DNA from: Croceibacterium_A sp044506885
GTDB taxonomy: Bacteria; Pseudomonadota; Alphaproteobacteria; Sphingomonadales; Sphingomonadaceae
NCBI GenBank assembly: GCA_044506885.1
Contig: JBIQKC010000008.1
Location: 16,840 to 80,839 of the forward strand
Direction of reading: 5' to 3'
DNA: 64,000 nucleotides
A program made the position numbers and the translations under genes. The stretch's first letter is position 1. Every line of letters starts with the position of its first letter. Below are positions 9,764-19,044 of this stretch, piece after piece. The notes under the pieces are model-generated. The model saw only the letters and a list, made by a program, of their open reading frames with translations, ran no database searches and was not told the origin of the DNA.

Positions 9764-10722
9764 GCTTGCCGAAACTCCACGTCGCTGTCCTGATGGGCGG
9801 CTGGGCCAACGAGCGTTCCGTTTCGCTGATGAGCGGGGAGGGTGTGGCCAAGGCGCTCGAATCGCGCGGGCACAGGGTCACGCGGATCGACATGGACCGG
9901 CAGGTCGCCGCGCGTCTGGCGGAGGCGAACCCGGATGTGGTGTTCAACGCGCTCCACGGCGTGCCGGGCGAGGACGGCACGGTGCAGGGCATGATGGATC
10001 TGATGGGCATTCCCTATACCCATTCGGGCCTCGCCACTTCGGTCATCGCCATCGACAAGGAGCTGACCAAGCAGGCGCTCGTGCCGCACGGCGTGCCGAT
10101 GCCCGGCGGGCGCGTGGTGAAGAGCGCGGATCTCTACCGGGCCGATCCGCTGGCGCGGCCCTATGTGCTGAAGCCGGTCAACGAAGGCTCCTCGGTCGGT
10201 GTCGCCATCGTCAGCGACGAATCCAATTGCGGCAACCCGATCCGCTGCGATGCGGTGGGGCCGTGGCAGGAATTCGAGACATTGCTGGCGGAACCCTATA
10301 TTCGCGGGCGCGAGTTGACCACGGCCGTTCTGGGGGACCGGGCTTTGCTGGTTACGGAACTCGTGCCGAAGTCCGGTTTCTACGATTTCGACGCCAAGTA
10401 TACCGACGGCATGACCGAACACGTCTGCCCGGCCGACATCCCTGAGAACATCGCCCGCCTGTGCCTCGACTATGCGCTCAGGGCGCATCGCCTGCTCGGC
10501 TGCCGGGGAACCAGCCGGTCCGACTTCCGCTGGGACGACGAGCGGGGCGAGGACGGGCTGTTCCTGCTCGAAACCAACACCCAGCCGGGCATGACGCCGC
10601 TCAGCCTGGTGCCCGAACAGGCGCGCCATTGCGGCATCGACTACGCCGAGCTGGTCGAGATCGTCATCGAGGACGCGCTGCGCCATTTCGGCAAGCTGCC
10701 GGCGGGCGAGGAGGCTGCCTGA
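9757..10722 (+). CDS. ddl: D-alanine--D-alanine ligase
   Basis: ATP-grasp enzyme that makes the D-Ala-D-Ala dipeptide used by MurF. 321 residues. N-terminal VAVLMGGWANERSVSL, the ATP-grasp loop KPVNEGSSVGVAIV, and the metal-binding ETNTQPGMTPLSL near the C-terminus are all present. The start is ATG 9757; a GTG directly follows at 9760 and would differ by one residue. Stop and ftsQ start share bases (TGATG). Confidence 0.96.
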   Translation: MVSLPKLHVAVLMGGWANERSVSLMSGEGVAKALESRGHRVTRIDMDRQVAARLAEANPDVVFNALHGVPGEDGTVQGMMDLMGIPYTHSGLATSVIAIDKELTKQALVPHGVPMPGGRVVKSADLYRADPLARPYVLKPVNEGSSVGVAIVSDESNCGNPIRCDAVGPWQEFETLLAEPYIRGRELTTAVLGDRALLVTELVPKSGFYDFDAKYTDGMTEHVCPADIPENIARLCLDYALRAHRLLGCRGTSRSDFRWDDERGEDGLFLLETNTQPGMTPLSLVPEQARHCGIDYAELVEIVIEDALRHFGKLPAGEEAA

Positions 10723-11636
10723 TGGCCCAGACCATTCGCCGCAACGCCGGGACGGTGCGCCGCCAGTCGCGCGCGCAGGCCACCAGAACCAAGGCCCGCA
10801 AGGCGAAAGCCCGGACCGGCTTGCTCGCCGATGCGCTGATGCGCGTGCTGCCGTTCACCGAGGAGCAGCTGCACAAGTTCTTCCTCGTGCTGATCCTCGC
10901 CGGGGTCGCGGCGCTGGCGTGGTTCGTCGCCAGCCTCGCCGGGCTGACCGCGCTGGCCGGCCAGCAGTTCGCCCACGCCGCTGCGCGCGCCGGGTACGAG
11001 GTGGAGAAGGTCGAGGTGCGCGGCGTCGAGCGGATGAACGAGCTCAAGGTCTACGAGCGCGTGCTGGGGGAACAGGACCGGGCCATGCCGCTGGTCGATC
11101 TCCGGGCGCTGCGCGCCTCGCTGATGGAGCTGCCGTGGGTGGAGGATGCCCGCGTATCCCGCCAGTTGCCCGACAAGATCGTGGTCGACATCGTCGAACG
11201 CGAACCCCACGCCGCCTTGCGCAAGCCCGGCCGGCTGGTGCTGATCGACCGTACCGGCCACGAACTGGAGCCCGTCTCGGCCGGGGATGCGAGCGGGATG
11301 CTGGTGATCTCCGGCCCCGGCGCGCAGGCGCAGGTCGAGGCGCTGACGGCATTGCTCGACGCCGCGCCGGCGATGCGCCCGCAAGTGCGGGAAGCCGAAT
11401 GGGTCGGCAATCGCCGGTGGAACCTGACTTTCAGGACCGATCAGGTCCTGGCCCTGCCGCAGGGGGAAGAGCGCGCCGCCACCGCGCTGATGAGCTTCGC
11501 CCGGCTCGACGGCGTCAACCGCCTGCTCGGCGGCAAGGCGATCGCCTTCGACATGCGCAATCCCGACCGGTTCTACCTTCGCTGCCCGCAATGCCGCGAG
11601 GAAGAGCGTCAGCTGAAGGCGGAGGCGGGAACCTGA
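10722..11636 (+). CDS. ftsQ: Cell division protein FtsQ
   Basis: Bitopic membrane protein that links the cytosolic and periplasmic parts of the divisome. 304 residues: a basic cytoplasmic tail of about 47 residues rich in Arg and Lys, one membrane helix (FFLVLILAGVAALAWFVASL), a periplasmic POTRA domain (VEKVEVRGVERMNE) and the FtsQ domain (LPWVEDARVSRQLPDKIVV). Overlaps ddl upstream and ftsA downstream (TGATG at both ends). Confidence 0.95.
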   Translation: MAQTIRRNAGTVRRQSRAQATRTKARKAKARTGLLADALMRVLPFTEEQLHKFFLVLILAGVAALAWFVASLAGLTALAGQQFAHAAARAGYEVEKVEVRGVERMNELKVYERVLGEQDRAMPLVDLRALRASLMELPWVEDARVSRQLPDKIVVDIVEREPHAALRKPGRLVLIDRTGHELEPVSAGDASGMLVISGPGAQAQVEALTALLDAAPAMRPQVREAEWVGNRRWNLTFRTDQVLALPQGEERAATALMSFARLDGVNRLLGGKAIAFDMRNPDRFYLRCPQCREEERQLKAEAGT

Positions 11637-12931
11637 TGGCCGGCCTTTCCGCAAACAGCCCCCGGATTGCGCGCGTCTTCGGCGCGGTGAACATCGGGTC
11701 GTTCCGCGTTTCGGCGATGATCGGCGGCCTTACCGAAGGCGGCGAAGTGATCGTGCTCGGCAGCGGGCATCGGGCGTCGCAAGGCATCCGGCGCGGCTAC
11801 GTGACCGACATGGCGGCCGCCACCTATGCCGTGCGCGATGCGGTCGAGCGGGCGGAAAAGCTCGCCGGCGCGAGCGTCGCCAGCGTGTGGATCGGCTGTT
11901 CGGGCGCGGGTCTCACCAGCCAGGTGACGCCGGTGGAGGTCGAGATCGGCGGCCGCCGGATCGAGGACGAAGACATCGAACACCTGCTGGTCGCCGCGCG
12001 CGGCAGCATCGAGCCCGACGGGCGGATGGTCCTCCATGCCCAGCCGGCGAGCTATTTCCTCGACGGCGCGGCCGGGGTCGCCAATCCGCGCGGGCTCCAT
12101 GCCGAACGGCTCGGCGTCGACGTTCACGTGATGCTCGCCGACGGCGCGCCGATGCGCAACCTGACCGAAGCGGTGCAGAACGCCCATCTCGATGTCGAGG
12201 CGGTGGTCGCCTCGCCGATCGCCGCCGGATATGCGGCGCTGACCGCCGAAGAGCGCGATCTCGGCGTGGCGCTGGTCGAATTCGGCGCGCAGGTCACCAA
12301 TGTCTCGCTACACGTCGGCGGCATGCTGATCGCGCTCACCGCGCTTCCTTACGGCTCGGCCGACATCACCGATGCGATCGCCAGTTCGCTCGGCATCAAG
12401 CGCTTCCAGGCCGAACGGCTGAAGTGCAAGTACGGCTCGGCCATCGCCAATCCGGCCGATCACCGCGAACTGATCCCGGTCAACGGCCCGGGGGAGGAAT
12501 CCGTGGGGCCGTTGGCGCGCGGGGCCGACGACAAGAACCGCATTCCGCGTTCCGAGCTCATCGCCGTCATCACCGGCGAGCTCGATACGCTGATCAGCGA
12601 CGTCGGGCGCGCGCTGGAGGCGATGGGTTTCGGCGGCGCGCACGGGCGGCAGGTGGTCCTGACCGGCGGCGGGGCGGAAATGCCCGGCCTTGCCGACTAT
12701 GCCCAGTCCGCGCTGGCCAAGCCGGTCCGCATCGCGCGTCCGCCGCACCTGAAGGGGCTGCCCGAAGCCCATGCGACGCCCGGTTTCGCGACGCTGGCGG
12801 GGCTCTTGCTCTATGCCGCGGAGGATCCGGTCGACATCCGGTCGATCGGTTCGCGCTTCCGGGTCCACGGCAAGCCCGCCGGCTTCGCGCGGCTCGGGCG
12901 GCTGTGGGGCACGATGAAGGAGTATTTCTAG
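11636..12931 (+). CDS. ftsA: Cell division protein FtsA
   Basis: Actin-like ATPase that tethers FtsZ to the membrane. 431 residues. Seen are the N-terminal phosphate-1 region (FGAVNIGSFRVSAMIGG), the 1C domain, phosphate-2 (VALVEFGAQVTNVSL) and the adenosine motif (VVLTGGGAEMPGL). The C-terminus (LGRLWGTMKEYF) is amphipathic, as expected for the membrane-targeting helix. The phosphate-1 loop has N where many FtsA proteins carry D. A 121-base gap with regulatory-looking sites separates it from ftsZ. Confidence 0.95.
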   Translation: MAGLSANSPRIARVFGAVNIGSFRVSAMIGGLTEGGEVIVLGSGHRASQGIRRGYVTDMAAATYAVRDAVERAEKLAGASVASVWIGCSGAGLTSQVTPVEVEIGGRRIEDEDIEHLLVAARGSIEPDGRMVLHAQPASYFLDGAAGVANPRGLHAERLGVDVHVMLADGAPMRNLTEAVQNAHLDVEAVVASPIAAGYAALTAEERDLGVALVEFGAQVTNVSLHVGGMLIALTALPYGSADITDAIASSLGIKRFQAERLKCKYGSAIANPADHRELIPVNGPGEESVGPLARGADDKNRIPRSELIAVITGELDTLISDVGRALEAMGFGGAHGRQVVLTGGGAEMPGLADYAQSALAKPVRIARPPHLKGLPEAHATPGFATLAGLLLYAAEDPVDIRSIGSRFRVHGKPAGFARLGRLWGTMKEYF

Positions 12932-13052
12932 GCCGTATCGCGGCCCTGTCGCCGGCTGTGGATAGTTCCATTTACCTTTTGCACCCGCGAATCGCTTTGT
13001 GGCACAAGCGCGACAACGGGAACCATCAACCCCTCCCAGGGGAGAGCAGTGA
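12932..13052 (+). promoter_or_regulatory. ftsZ upstream region with DnaA-box-like and GANTC sites
   Basis: This is the first real gap in the dcw block. It contains TGTGGATAG (12957-12965), one base off the reverse complement of the DnaA box TTATCCACA, and GAATC (12989-12993), a GANTC site of the type methylated by CcrM. A strong Shine-Dalgarno (GGGGAGAG, ending 9 bases before the ATG) serves ftsZ. In Caulobacter, ftsZ transcription responds to DnaA and to GcrA/CcrM, so an equivalent cell-cycle input is plausible here. No transcription start is proven. Confidence 0.45.
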
Positions 13053-14753
13053 ATGAGCATTAATATCGGTCCGCCCTCGGTCGAGGAACTGCGTCCGCGC
13101 ATCACGGTGATCGGTGTCGGCGGCGCGGGCGGCAACGCCATCGCCAACATGATCCAGGCCGAGATCGAAGGGGTCGACTTCATCGTCGCCAACACCGACG
13201 CGCAGGCGCTCAACGCCTCGGTCGCGGAGCACCGGATCCAGCTTGGACCGGACATCACCCGCGGCCTCGGCGCGGGTTCGCGTCCCGAAGTCGGCCGCGC
13301 CGCCGCCGAAGAGACGGTGGACGAGGTGTCCCGCGCGCTCGAAGGCTGCAACATGGTGTTCATCGCCGCCGGCATGGGCGGCGGCACCGGCACCGGCGCC
13401 GCCCCCGTCATTGCGGAGATCGCGCGCGAGAAGGGCATCCTGACGGTCGGCGTCGTCACCAAGCCGTTCCTGTTCGAAGGCACGCGGCGGATGCGCTCGG
13501 CCGAGGCCGGGATTGAAGAGCTTCAGAAGTGCGTCGATACGCTGATCGTTATTCCTAACCAGAACCTGTTCCTCGTCGCCAAGGCGGAAACGACGTTCAA
13601 GGAAGCGTTCCAGCTCGCCGACGAGGTGCTGCAACAGGGCGTACGTTCGATCACCGACCTGATGGTCATGCCCGGCCTCATCAATCTGGACTTCGCCGAC
13701 GTGCGCTCGGTGATGGGCGAAATGGGCAAGGCGATGATGGGCACCGGCGAAGGCGAGGGCGAAAGCCGCGCGCTCGAAGCCGCCGAACGCGCGATCGCCA
13801 ACCCGCTGCTCGACGGTGTCTCGATGCAGGGCGCCAAGGGCGTCATCATCTCGATCATCGGCGGCGATGACATGAAGCTGCTCGAAGTCGACGAGGCGGC
13901 GAACCACATCCGCGAGCTGGTCGATCCGGAAGCCAACATCATCTGGGGCTCGGCGTTCAACCCCGATCTCAACGGCAAGATCCGCGTTTCGGTGGTCGCC
14001 ACCGGCATAGAGCAGAGCGAGGAGCAGGCGCATTCGGCCAGCCAGCCGCTGAGCTTCGGCGCGCGCGCGCCGAAGAAGCCGGTGCTTCCCCTGCCGACGC
14101 AGGAAGAGCTGGCCGAGGACGCGGTCGCATCCGATGCCGGGTTCGACCAGCCCCCGGCCTTCGAGGACGAACCGGCCGAAGACGCCGTGACCACCGTCGA
14201 AGTCTCCTACCAGATGCCCGAATCGTACGATCCCGGTGAGCCGGAAGGCGACGAAGGCGGCATTGCCGATCCGGCGGAAGACAGCGAATTCGGCAGCAGC
14301 GCGGACGACGGCTACGGCTCGCTCGCAAGCACCCGGATCGAGCGCGATCGGTCGGACGATGCCGGCGAGCCGGGCGCGGAAGGCGGCGAGGCCGAGGCGC
14401 TGGAGCTCACTTTCGAAGCGCAGGAGCCGGCGGAAGACGAACTGCTGCTCGATGCGAGCCGCCTTGCCGAAGCCGACGAGCCGGTGCAGCCGATGCTCGG
14501 TGGGCGGCGGCGGCGGATGCTCGGCGGCGGGGCGGAAGGCGAAACGGCCGAGGGTGGCGAAGCCGGCTCCGGTTCGCCGCAACGGCGCGGCGGCGCGGCC
14601 GCCGCCGCGGGCGGCAGCACGCTGTTCGAACGGATGGCCAACCTGTCCCGCGCTTCGACCTCGCGCGAGGAGGACGAGGACGAGGAAGATGAGGGCGATG
14701 GTGGCGGTTCGCTGCGCATCCCGCGCTTTCTCGGCCGTCAGAACAACCAGTAA
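13053..14753 (+). CDS. ftsZ: Cell division protein FtsZ
   Basis: Tubulin-like GTPase that forms the Z-ring. 566 residues, long for the family. The globular GTPase domain covers roughly 1-320, with VGGAGGNA (22-29) and the GTP loop GGGTGTG (109-115). The extra length is an acidic, low-complexity linker (about 330-550) rich in Glu, Asp, Gly and Ala, common in alphaproteobacteria but variable. The C-terminal peptide RIPRFLGRQ binds FtsA and other partners. Last gene of the dcw block. Confidence 0.98.
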   Translation: MSINIGPPSVEELRPRITVIGVGGAGGNAIANMIQAEIEGVDFIVANTDAQALNASVAEHRIQLGPDITRGLGAGSRPEVGRAAAEETVDEVSRALEGCNMVFIAAGMGGGTGTGAAPVIAEIAREKGILTVGVVTKPFLFEGTRRMRSAEAGIEELQKCVDTLIVIPNQNLFLVAKAETTFKEAFQLADEVLQQGVRSITDLMVMPGLINLDFADVRSVMGEMGKAMMGTGEGEGESRALEAAERAIANPLLDGVSMQGAKGVIISIIGGDDMKLLEVDEAANHIRELVDPEANIIWGSAFNPDLNGKIRVSVVATGIEQSEEQAHSASQPLSFGARAPKKPVLPLPTQEELAEDAVASDAGFDQPPAFEDEPAEDAVTTVEVSYQMPESYDPGEPEGDEGGIADPAEDSEFGSSADDGYGSLASTRIERDRSDDAGEPGAEGGEAEALELTFEAQEPAEDELLLDASRLAEADEPVQPMLGGRRRRMLGGGAEGETAEGGEAGSGSPQRRGGAAAAAGGSTLFERMANLSRASTSREEDEDEEDEGDGGGSLRIPRFLGRQNNQ

Positions 14754-14803
14754 GACCGGCGCATTCGCGCGCGGTTCAGATGCGGCGGGGTAGCCGGCCG
14801 GGC

Positions 14804-16282
14804 ATGATCCGTTTCGCGCATCGCCGGCGTCGCGGCTCTTTGCCGGTCGCTCCCGCTTTTGCCGCTGCTCTCGTGGTGGCGGGCGCGCCGATGTCGGCCG
14901 CCTGGGCGCAGGACGGATACGCGCGCGAGGTCGTGCAGCCGCTCCCCGATCCGGCGGTCGAAAGGCTCAACGAGGCATTGCGCGCCCTGTCGCGCGATTC
15001 CCGCTCGCTCGATGCGCTGGTCGGCGCCGGGCAGGCTTCGCTCGCGCTCGAGAATATCGAGGCCGCGCTCGGGTTCTTCCGCCGCGCCGAAGCGGTTGCG
15101 CCCGACGATCGGCGCGTGAAGGCCGGGCTTGCCTCCGTTTTCGTGCGCCAGCGCCAGCCGCTCGACGCCTTGCGGCTGTTCGCCGAGGCCGAGGCGGCGG
15201 GCGAGCCGATGGCGCCCCATGCGGCCGAACGCGGCCTGGCTTACGATCTGGTGGGCGACAACGCCCGCGCGCAGGCGGACTATAGGCTTGCCCTGTCGCT
15301 GGGCGCGAACCCGGCGGTCACCCGGCGGCTGGCGCTGAGCCAGGCCATCGCCGGCGATCAGCGCGCGTCGGAGGCGACATTGCTGCCGCTGCTCCAGCGC
15401 AGCGATCTTGCCGCCTATCGCGCGCGGGCCTTCGCGCTGGCGATTCTCGGCAAGTCGGAAGAGGCGGTGTCGATCGCAGAGACCATGCTGCCCGAACGGC
15501 TCTCGAGCCGGTTGGCGCCGTATCTGCGGTTCATGCCCAGGCTGACCCGCGCCCAGCAGGCGGCGGCCGCCAATCTCGGGGCATTCCCCCAAGCGGCCGA
15601 GATCGGGCGCGACGATCCGGCGCTCGCCGCTTACTCCGGCGCGACCGGCGTGATCCCGCGCCCGGCGGAGGGGGCGGACGCGCGGCTGGTGCCGTCGGGC
15701 GCGCCACTCGGCCGCCCGGCCGAGCCCGCGCCGCAGCCTGCCTCGGTTCCGGCTGCGGTCGAACTGCCTCCGGCCGCGCAGCCGGTGGTCGTGGCGTCGG
15801 TCGAAGAGCCGCGCCCGTCGATCGCGCTGGCGCAGCCCGCGCAATCCCCGCCGCCGCCGCAACCACCGGTCGAAGTCGTCGACCTGAACGAAATCTTTGC
15901 CGATTTTTCGCTGCCCGGCGCTTCCACCGTCGCGGCGCCGGGCGCGGTCGACATCACCCGGATCGAACCCACGCGGGAAGAGCGCAAGCCCGAACCGCCG
16001 CCGCCGCCCGCGCATCCGAGCCGGCAATGGGTGCAGGTGGCGACGGGGCGCGACGTCTCCGCGCTGGCGTTCGACTGGCGGCGCATCAAACGGGCCGTCG
16101 GCGGGTTGCTCGACGACCGCGCGCCCCATGTCGCCGCCTGGGGCCAGACCAACCGCCTGGTCGCCGGTCCCTTCGCCAGCGCCCGAGAGGCGCAGGACGC
16201 GGTTTCGAGCCTGAAGGAGAAGGGCGTCGATTCCTTCCGTTTCACCAGTTCGGCCGGCGAGGAAGTGAAGCCGCTCGATTGA
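14804..16282 (+). CDS. Exported TPR/SPOR-domain protein
   Basis: Probably a periplasmic peptidoglycan-associated protein. 492 residues from this start: an N-terminal signal peptide (basic, then hydrophobic, cleaved near AWA-QDGY), TPR-like helical repeats over about residues 45-230 (ALVGAGQASLALENIEAALG), a long Pro/Ala-rich linker, and a C-terminal SPOR domain of about 80 residues (WVQVATGRDVSALAF onward). SPOR domains bind denuded septal glycan, which suits its place right after ftsZ. An in-frame ATG at 14780 would add 8 residues; 14804 gives the better signal peptide. Exact role unknown. Confidence 0.8.
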   Translation: MIRFAHRRRRGSLPVAPAFAAALVVAGAPMSAAWAQDGYAREVVQPLPDPAVERLNEALRALSRDSRSLDALVGAGQASLALENIEAALGFFRRAEAVAPDDRRVKAGLASVFVRQRQPLDALRLFAEAEAAGEPMAPHAAERGLAYDLVGDNARAQADYRLALSLGANPAVTRRLALSQAIAGDQRASEATLLPLLQRSDLAAYRARAFALAILGKSEEAVSIAETMLPERLSSRLAPYLRFMPRLTRAQQAAAANLGAFPQAAEIGRDDPALAAYSGATGVIPRPAEGADARLVPSGAPLGRPAEPAPQPASVPAAVELPPAAQPVVVASVEEPRPSIALAQPAQSPPPPQPPVEVVDLNEIFADFSLPGASTVAAPGAVDITRIEPTREERKPEPPPPPAHPSRQWVQVATGRDVSALAFDWRRIKRAVGGLLDDRAPHVAAWGQTNRLVAGPFASAREAQDAVSSLKEKGVDSFRFTSSAGEEVKPLD

Positions 16283-16427
16283 TCCCGCGCCGGTTCCGGC
16301 GTCCGCCTCTTTTGCACATCTTGCCAACAGGCTTGTCCGGTTTTGCCCAGCGGCGTCATGACGCCCGATTGCGTCGGGCGGCGAGTTCGGCGCATGAGCA
16401 TGGCCGATGCCAAAGGACGGGAAACGC

Positions 16428-16937
16428 ATGGTGAATATCGGGCCAGAGCCGGCCGACGAGGCCGACGAGCTGGCGCCCGTCGAAATGCTGGCGCAGTTCT
16501 TCGAGGCGCACGGCTGGGCCTGCGAGTTCGTCAGCGACGACGAGATCTGCGGCGAGATCCAGGGCAGCTGGGCCACCTATCAGGTGCGCGGCATCTGGCG
16601 CGCCGAAGACCATGTGCTGCAACTGCTGTGCCTGCCCGAGATCCGCGTTCCCGACGCCAAGCGCGCCGCGGCCCACGAATTGCTCGCGCTGGTCAACGAA
16701 CAGCTCTGGCTCGGCCATTTCGACATCTGGTCGAGCGGCGGCGTGCTGCTCTATCGCCACGGATTGATGCTCGGGGCGGACGGGCTTCTCAGCCTGCCGA
16801 TGGCCCAACTCGCGATCGAGAGCGCGGTGTCGGAATGCGATCGCTTCTATCCCGCATTCCAGTTCGTGCTGTGGGGCGACAAGCGGCCGAAGGAAGCGCT
16901 CGAAGCCGCATTGGTGGATGCAGCGGGCGAAGCCTGA
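16428..16937 (+). CDS. YbjN-domain protein
   Basis: Small acidic cytosolic protein of 169 residues with the YbjN/type III chaperone-like fold: VEMLAQFFEAHGWACEF, a central GSWATYQVRGIW, and GVLLYRHGLML. The family is linked to motility and stress phenotypes in enterobacteria but has no defined reaction. Start 16428 is preferred because AAAGGACGG lies 7 bases upstream; an ATG at 16407 would place that site inside the gene. It precedes proC by 236 bases in which I see no gene. Confidence 0.75.
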   Translation: MVNIGPEPADEADELAPVEMLAQFFEAHGWACEFVSDDEICGEIQGSWATYQVRGIWRAEDHVLQLLCLPEIRVPDAKRAAAHELLALVNEQLWLGHFDIWSSGGVLLYRHGLMLGADGLLSLPMAQLAIESAVSECDRFYPAFQFVLWGDKRPKEALEAALVDAAGEA

Positions 16938-17173
16938 CGGCCGCCTCCCGACGGTCCTCGCAACGCGGCGCTTTCCTACTCCGCGGCAATGTGCCACGTC
17001 CGATCTCGCACCGGGCGATGCGATGTCCGGGGCAACCGCGGGACGGGCGCTTTCCGAAGGTTACACGCATATTCTGACAAGTGACTGAAAAACATTGAAA
17101 AAGGCGTTATGATTACCCCACAAACATGGGCCTTTCGTGTGACTTTCGGGGCGGCGTTGCCGGGGACGGCGGC

Positions 17174-17983
17174 ATGAGCGGGTTCGGGAGCATCCTGCTG
17201 GTGGGCTGCGGCAACATGGCCGGGGCGATGCTGCGCGGCTGGCTTGCCGGCGGCGTATCGCCCGAACGGTTCGCGGTGGCCGATCCGGCGGCGCAGGACG
17301 TTCCGGTCGGCGTGCGCCGGCTCGACGCCATCCCGCAGGGCGGGCAATTCGATCTCGTCCTGCTGGGCGTGAAGCCGCAGGTTCTGGGCGATGTCGCGCC
17401 GGCGGTGGAGGCGGTCGCCGGGCCGGACGCCGTTCTGGTGTCGATGCTGGCCGGGGTGGAGCTGGATACGCTCGCCGCCCGTTTTCCGCGCGCCGGCGGG
17501 ATCGTGCGGATCATGCCCAACCTCTCGGCCGCGCTCGGCAAGTCGCCGATCGCGCTCGCGGCGCGCGATCTCGATGCGGAGGGACGGGACGCCGTGCGCG
17601 CCTTGCTCGATCCGCTTGGCGCGCCCGAATGGATCGATGAAGGCGAGTTCGACCTTGTCACAGCGCTCGCCGGTTCGGGGCCGGCCTTCGTCTATCGCTT
17701 CATCGACGCGCTGGCTGCGGCGGCGGCCGATCTCGGGTTGCCGGAAGACAAGGCCGGGCGGCTGGCCCTCGCGACGGTGGATGGAGCGGCGGCCCTTGCG
17801 GCGGCGTCTCCGATCGGCCCCGGAGAGCTGGCGCGCCGGGTGGCGAGCCCCGGAGGAACCACCCAGGCGGGCCTCGATGCGCTCGACGAAGGGGATGCCC
17901 TGCGCCTGCTGCTGGGGAAAACCTTGCGCGCCGCGCGCGATCGCAGCGCGCAGATGGCGGCGGAGGCGCGGGACAAGGGTTAA
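17174..17983 (+). CDS. proC: Pyrroline-5-carboxylate reductase ProC
   Basis: NAD(P)H-dependent last step of proline synthesis. 269 residues, normal for the family. Rossmann motif LLVGCGNMAGAML at the N-terminus, IMPNLSAALGKSPIAL, then the C-terminal dimerisation domain with the family signature (LARRVASPGGTTQAGL). An in-frame ATG at 17126 would add 16 residues before the Rossmann strand; 17174 is the usual length. With proB (21411) this puts two proline enzymes in the window, though not in one operon. Confidence 0.93.
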   Translation: MSGFGSILLVGCGNMAGAMLRGWLAGGVSPERFAVADPAAQDVPVGVRRLDAIPQGGQFDLVLLGVKPQVLGDVAPAVEAVAGPDAVLVSMLAGVELDTLAARFPRAGGIVRIMPNLSAALGKSPIALAARDLDAEGRDAVRALLDPLGAPEWIDEGEFDLVTALAGSGPAFVYRFIDALAAAAADLGLPEDKAGRLALATVDGAAALAAASPIGPGELARRVASPGGTTQAGLDALDEGDALRLLLGKTLRAARDRSAQMAAEARDKG

Positions 17984-18078
17984 CACTTTACGGTCGGTTT
18001 TCCTTGAATCCGGCGGCAGGTATGGCGATATTGCCCGCACCGGCTTGTCGTCGCTCGGCGCCGGAATGGAGTTTTGTA

Positions 18079-18873
18079 ATGGCGAATTGGAACGATCCCC
18101 AGTCCACCCGGACGAGCTTCGGCGCGTCGACCGGGTCTGCGGGCGCGGTGGGCACGCAGCAGGGTGTCGTTTTCGATGCCGGCCTGCGCAAGCACATGCT
18201 TTCGATCTACAACTACATGACCAGCGGCGTGCTGCTGACCGGTGTGGTCGCGATGCTGTTCTCGCGCGGCGGGGCGGAATCGCCTGCGGCGCAGCTGTTC
18301 ATGAACGGCGGGATCCTCGCCTGGGTGGTGATCCTGTCGCCGCTGGCGATCGTCATGGCCATGAGTTTCGGCCAGGGCAGGTTTTCGACCACCACGCTTC
18401 AGGCGATGTTCTGGGGCTTCGCCACGCTGATGGGTCTCTCGCTGTCGACGATCTTCCTCGTCTACACCGGCGCTTCGATTGCGGCGGCGTTCTTCGCCAC
18501 GGCCGGCGCTTTCGCCGGCCTCAGTCTGTTCGGCTACACCACGCAGAAGGACCTGTCGGGCTTCGGCAGCTTCCTCATCATGGGCGTGATCGGCCTGTTG
18601 ATCGCGATGGTGATCAACATGTTCATCGGCTCCGAGCCGCTGGGCTACGCGATCAGCTTCCTCGGCGTGCTGATCTTCGCCGGGTTGACCGCCTATGACA
18701 CGCAGCGGCTGAAGCGCGAGTATCTGGCGATCCAGCAGATCAAGGTGACCAATCCCAACGCCGCGGCGGCCTATCCGCTCGGCAAGATGGCCATCATGGG
18801 CGCGCTGAGCCTCTATCTGGACTTCATCAACATGTTCCAGTTCCTGCTCAGCTTCATGGGTCAGCGGGAATAG
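18079..18873 (+). CDS. Bax inhibitor-1/YccA family membrane protein
   Basis: 264 residues with seven hydrophobic helices, matching the TMBIM/YccA fold. The soluble N-terminus of about 40 residues contains DAGLRKHMLSIYNYM, typical of the family. The last helices carry FLGVLIFAGLTAYDTQRLK, with the conserved aspartate of the proposed pH-sensing pair. Members in bacteria act as calcium leaks or as FtsH modulators; which applies here is unknown. Start 18079 has GGAG at good spacing. A clear terminator follows. Confidence 0.88.
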   Translation: MANWNDPQSTRTSFGASTGSAGAVGTQQGVVFDAGLRKHMLSIYNYMTSGVLLTGVVAMLFSRGGAESPAAQLFMNGGILAWVVILSPLAIVMAMSFGQGRFSTTTLQAMFWGFATLMGLSLSTIFLVYTGASIAAAFFATAGAFAGLSLFGYTTQKDLSGFGSFLIMGVIGLLIAMVINMFIGSEPLGYAISFLGVLIFAGLTAYDTQRLKREYLAIQQIKVTNPNAAAAYPLGKMAIMGALSLYLDFINMFQFLLSFMGQRE

Positions 18874-18911
18874 TTTCGCGCGGCTGGCCGCAATCCTGAT
18901 TCGTTTCGTCG

Positions 18912-18947
18912 TGCCCGGAGCGCTCGCTTGCGTTCCGGGCATTTTCT
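18912..18947 (+). terminator. Rho-independent terminator after the BI-1 gene
   Basis: Perfect 8-bp stem TGCCCGGA (18912-18919) with TCCGGGCA (18934-18941), a 14-base loop, then a T-rich tail (TTTTCTTT). It lies 38 bases after the stop of the BI-1 gene and before the lipoprotein gene. Confidence 0.8.
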
Positions 18948-19044
18948 TTGTGTCGCCAGCCGGATAGAATCCGCGCTTAATCCGCGGGCAAGGGGCGGAC
19001 CGGTATGGCGGTCCGATGACGCTCGGAGAGGGGAGCCGCATCGC

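Noticed and set aside
17095..17114. TTGAAA ... TATGAT as a promoter before proC
   Set aside because: Spacing between the boxes is only about seven bases, too short for a sigma-70-type promoter.
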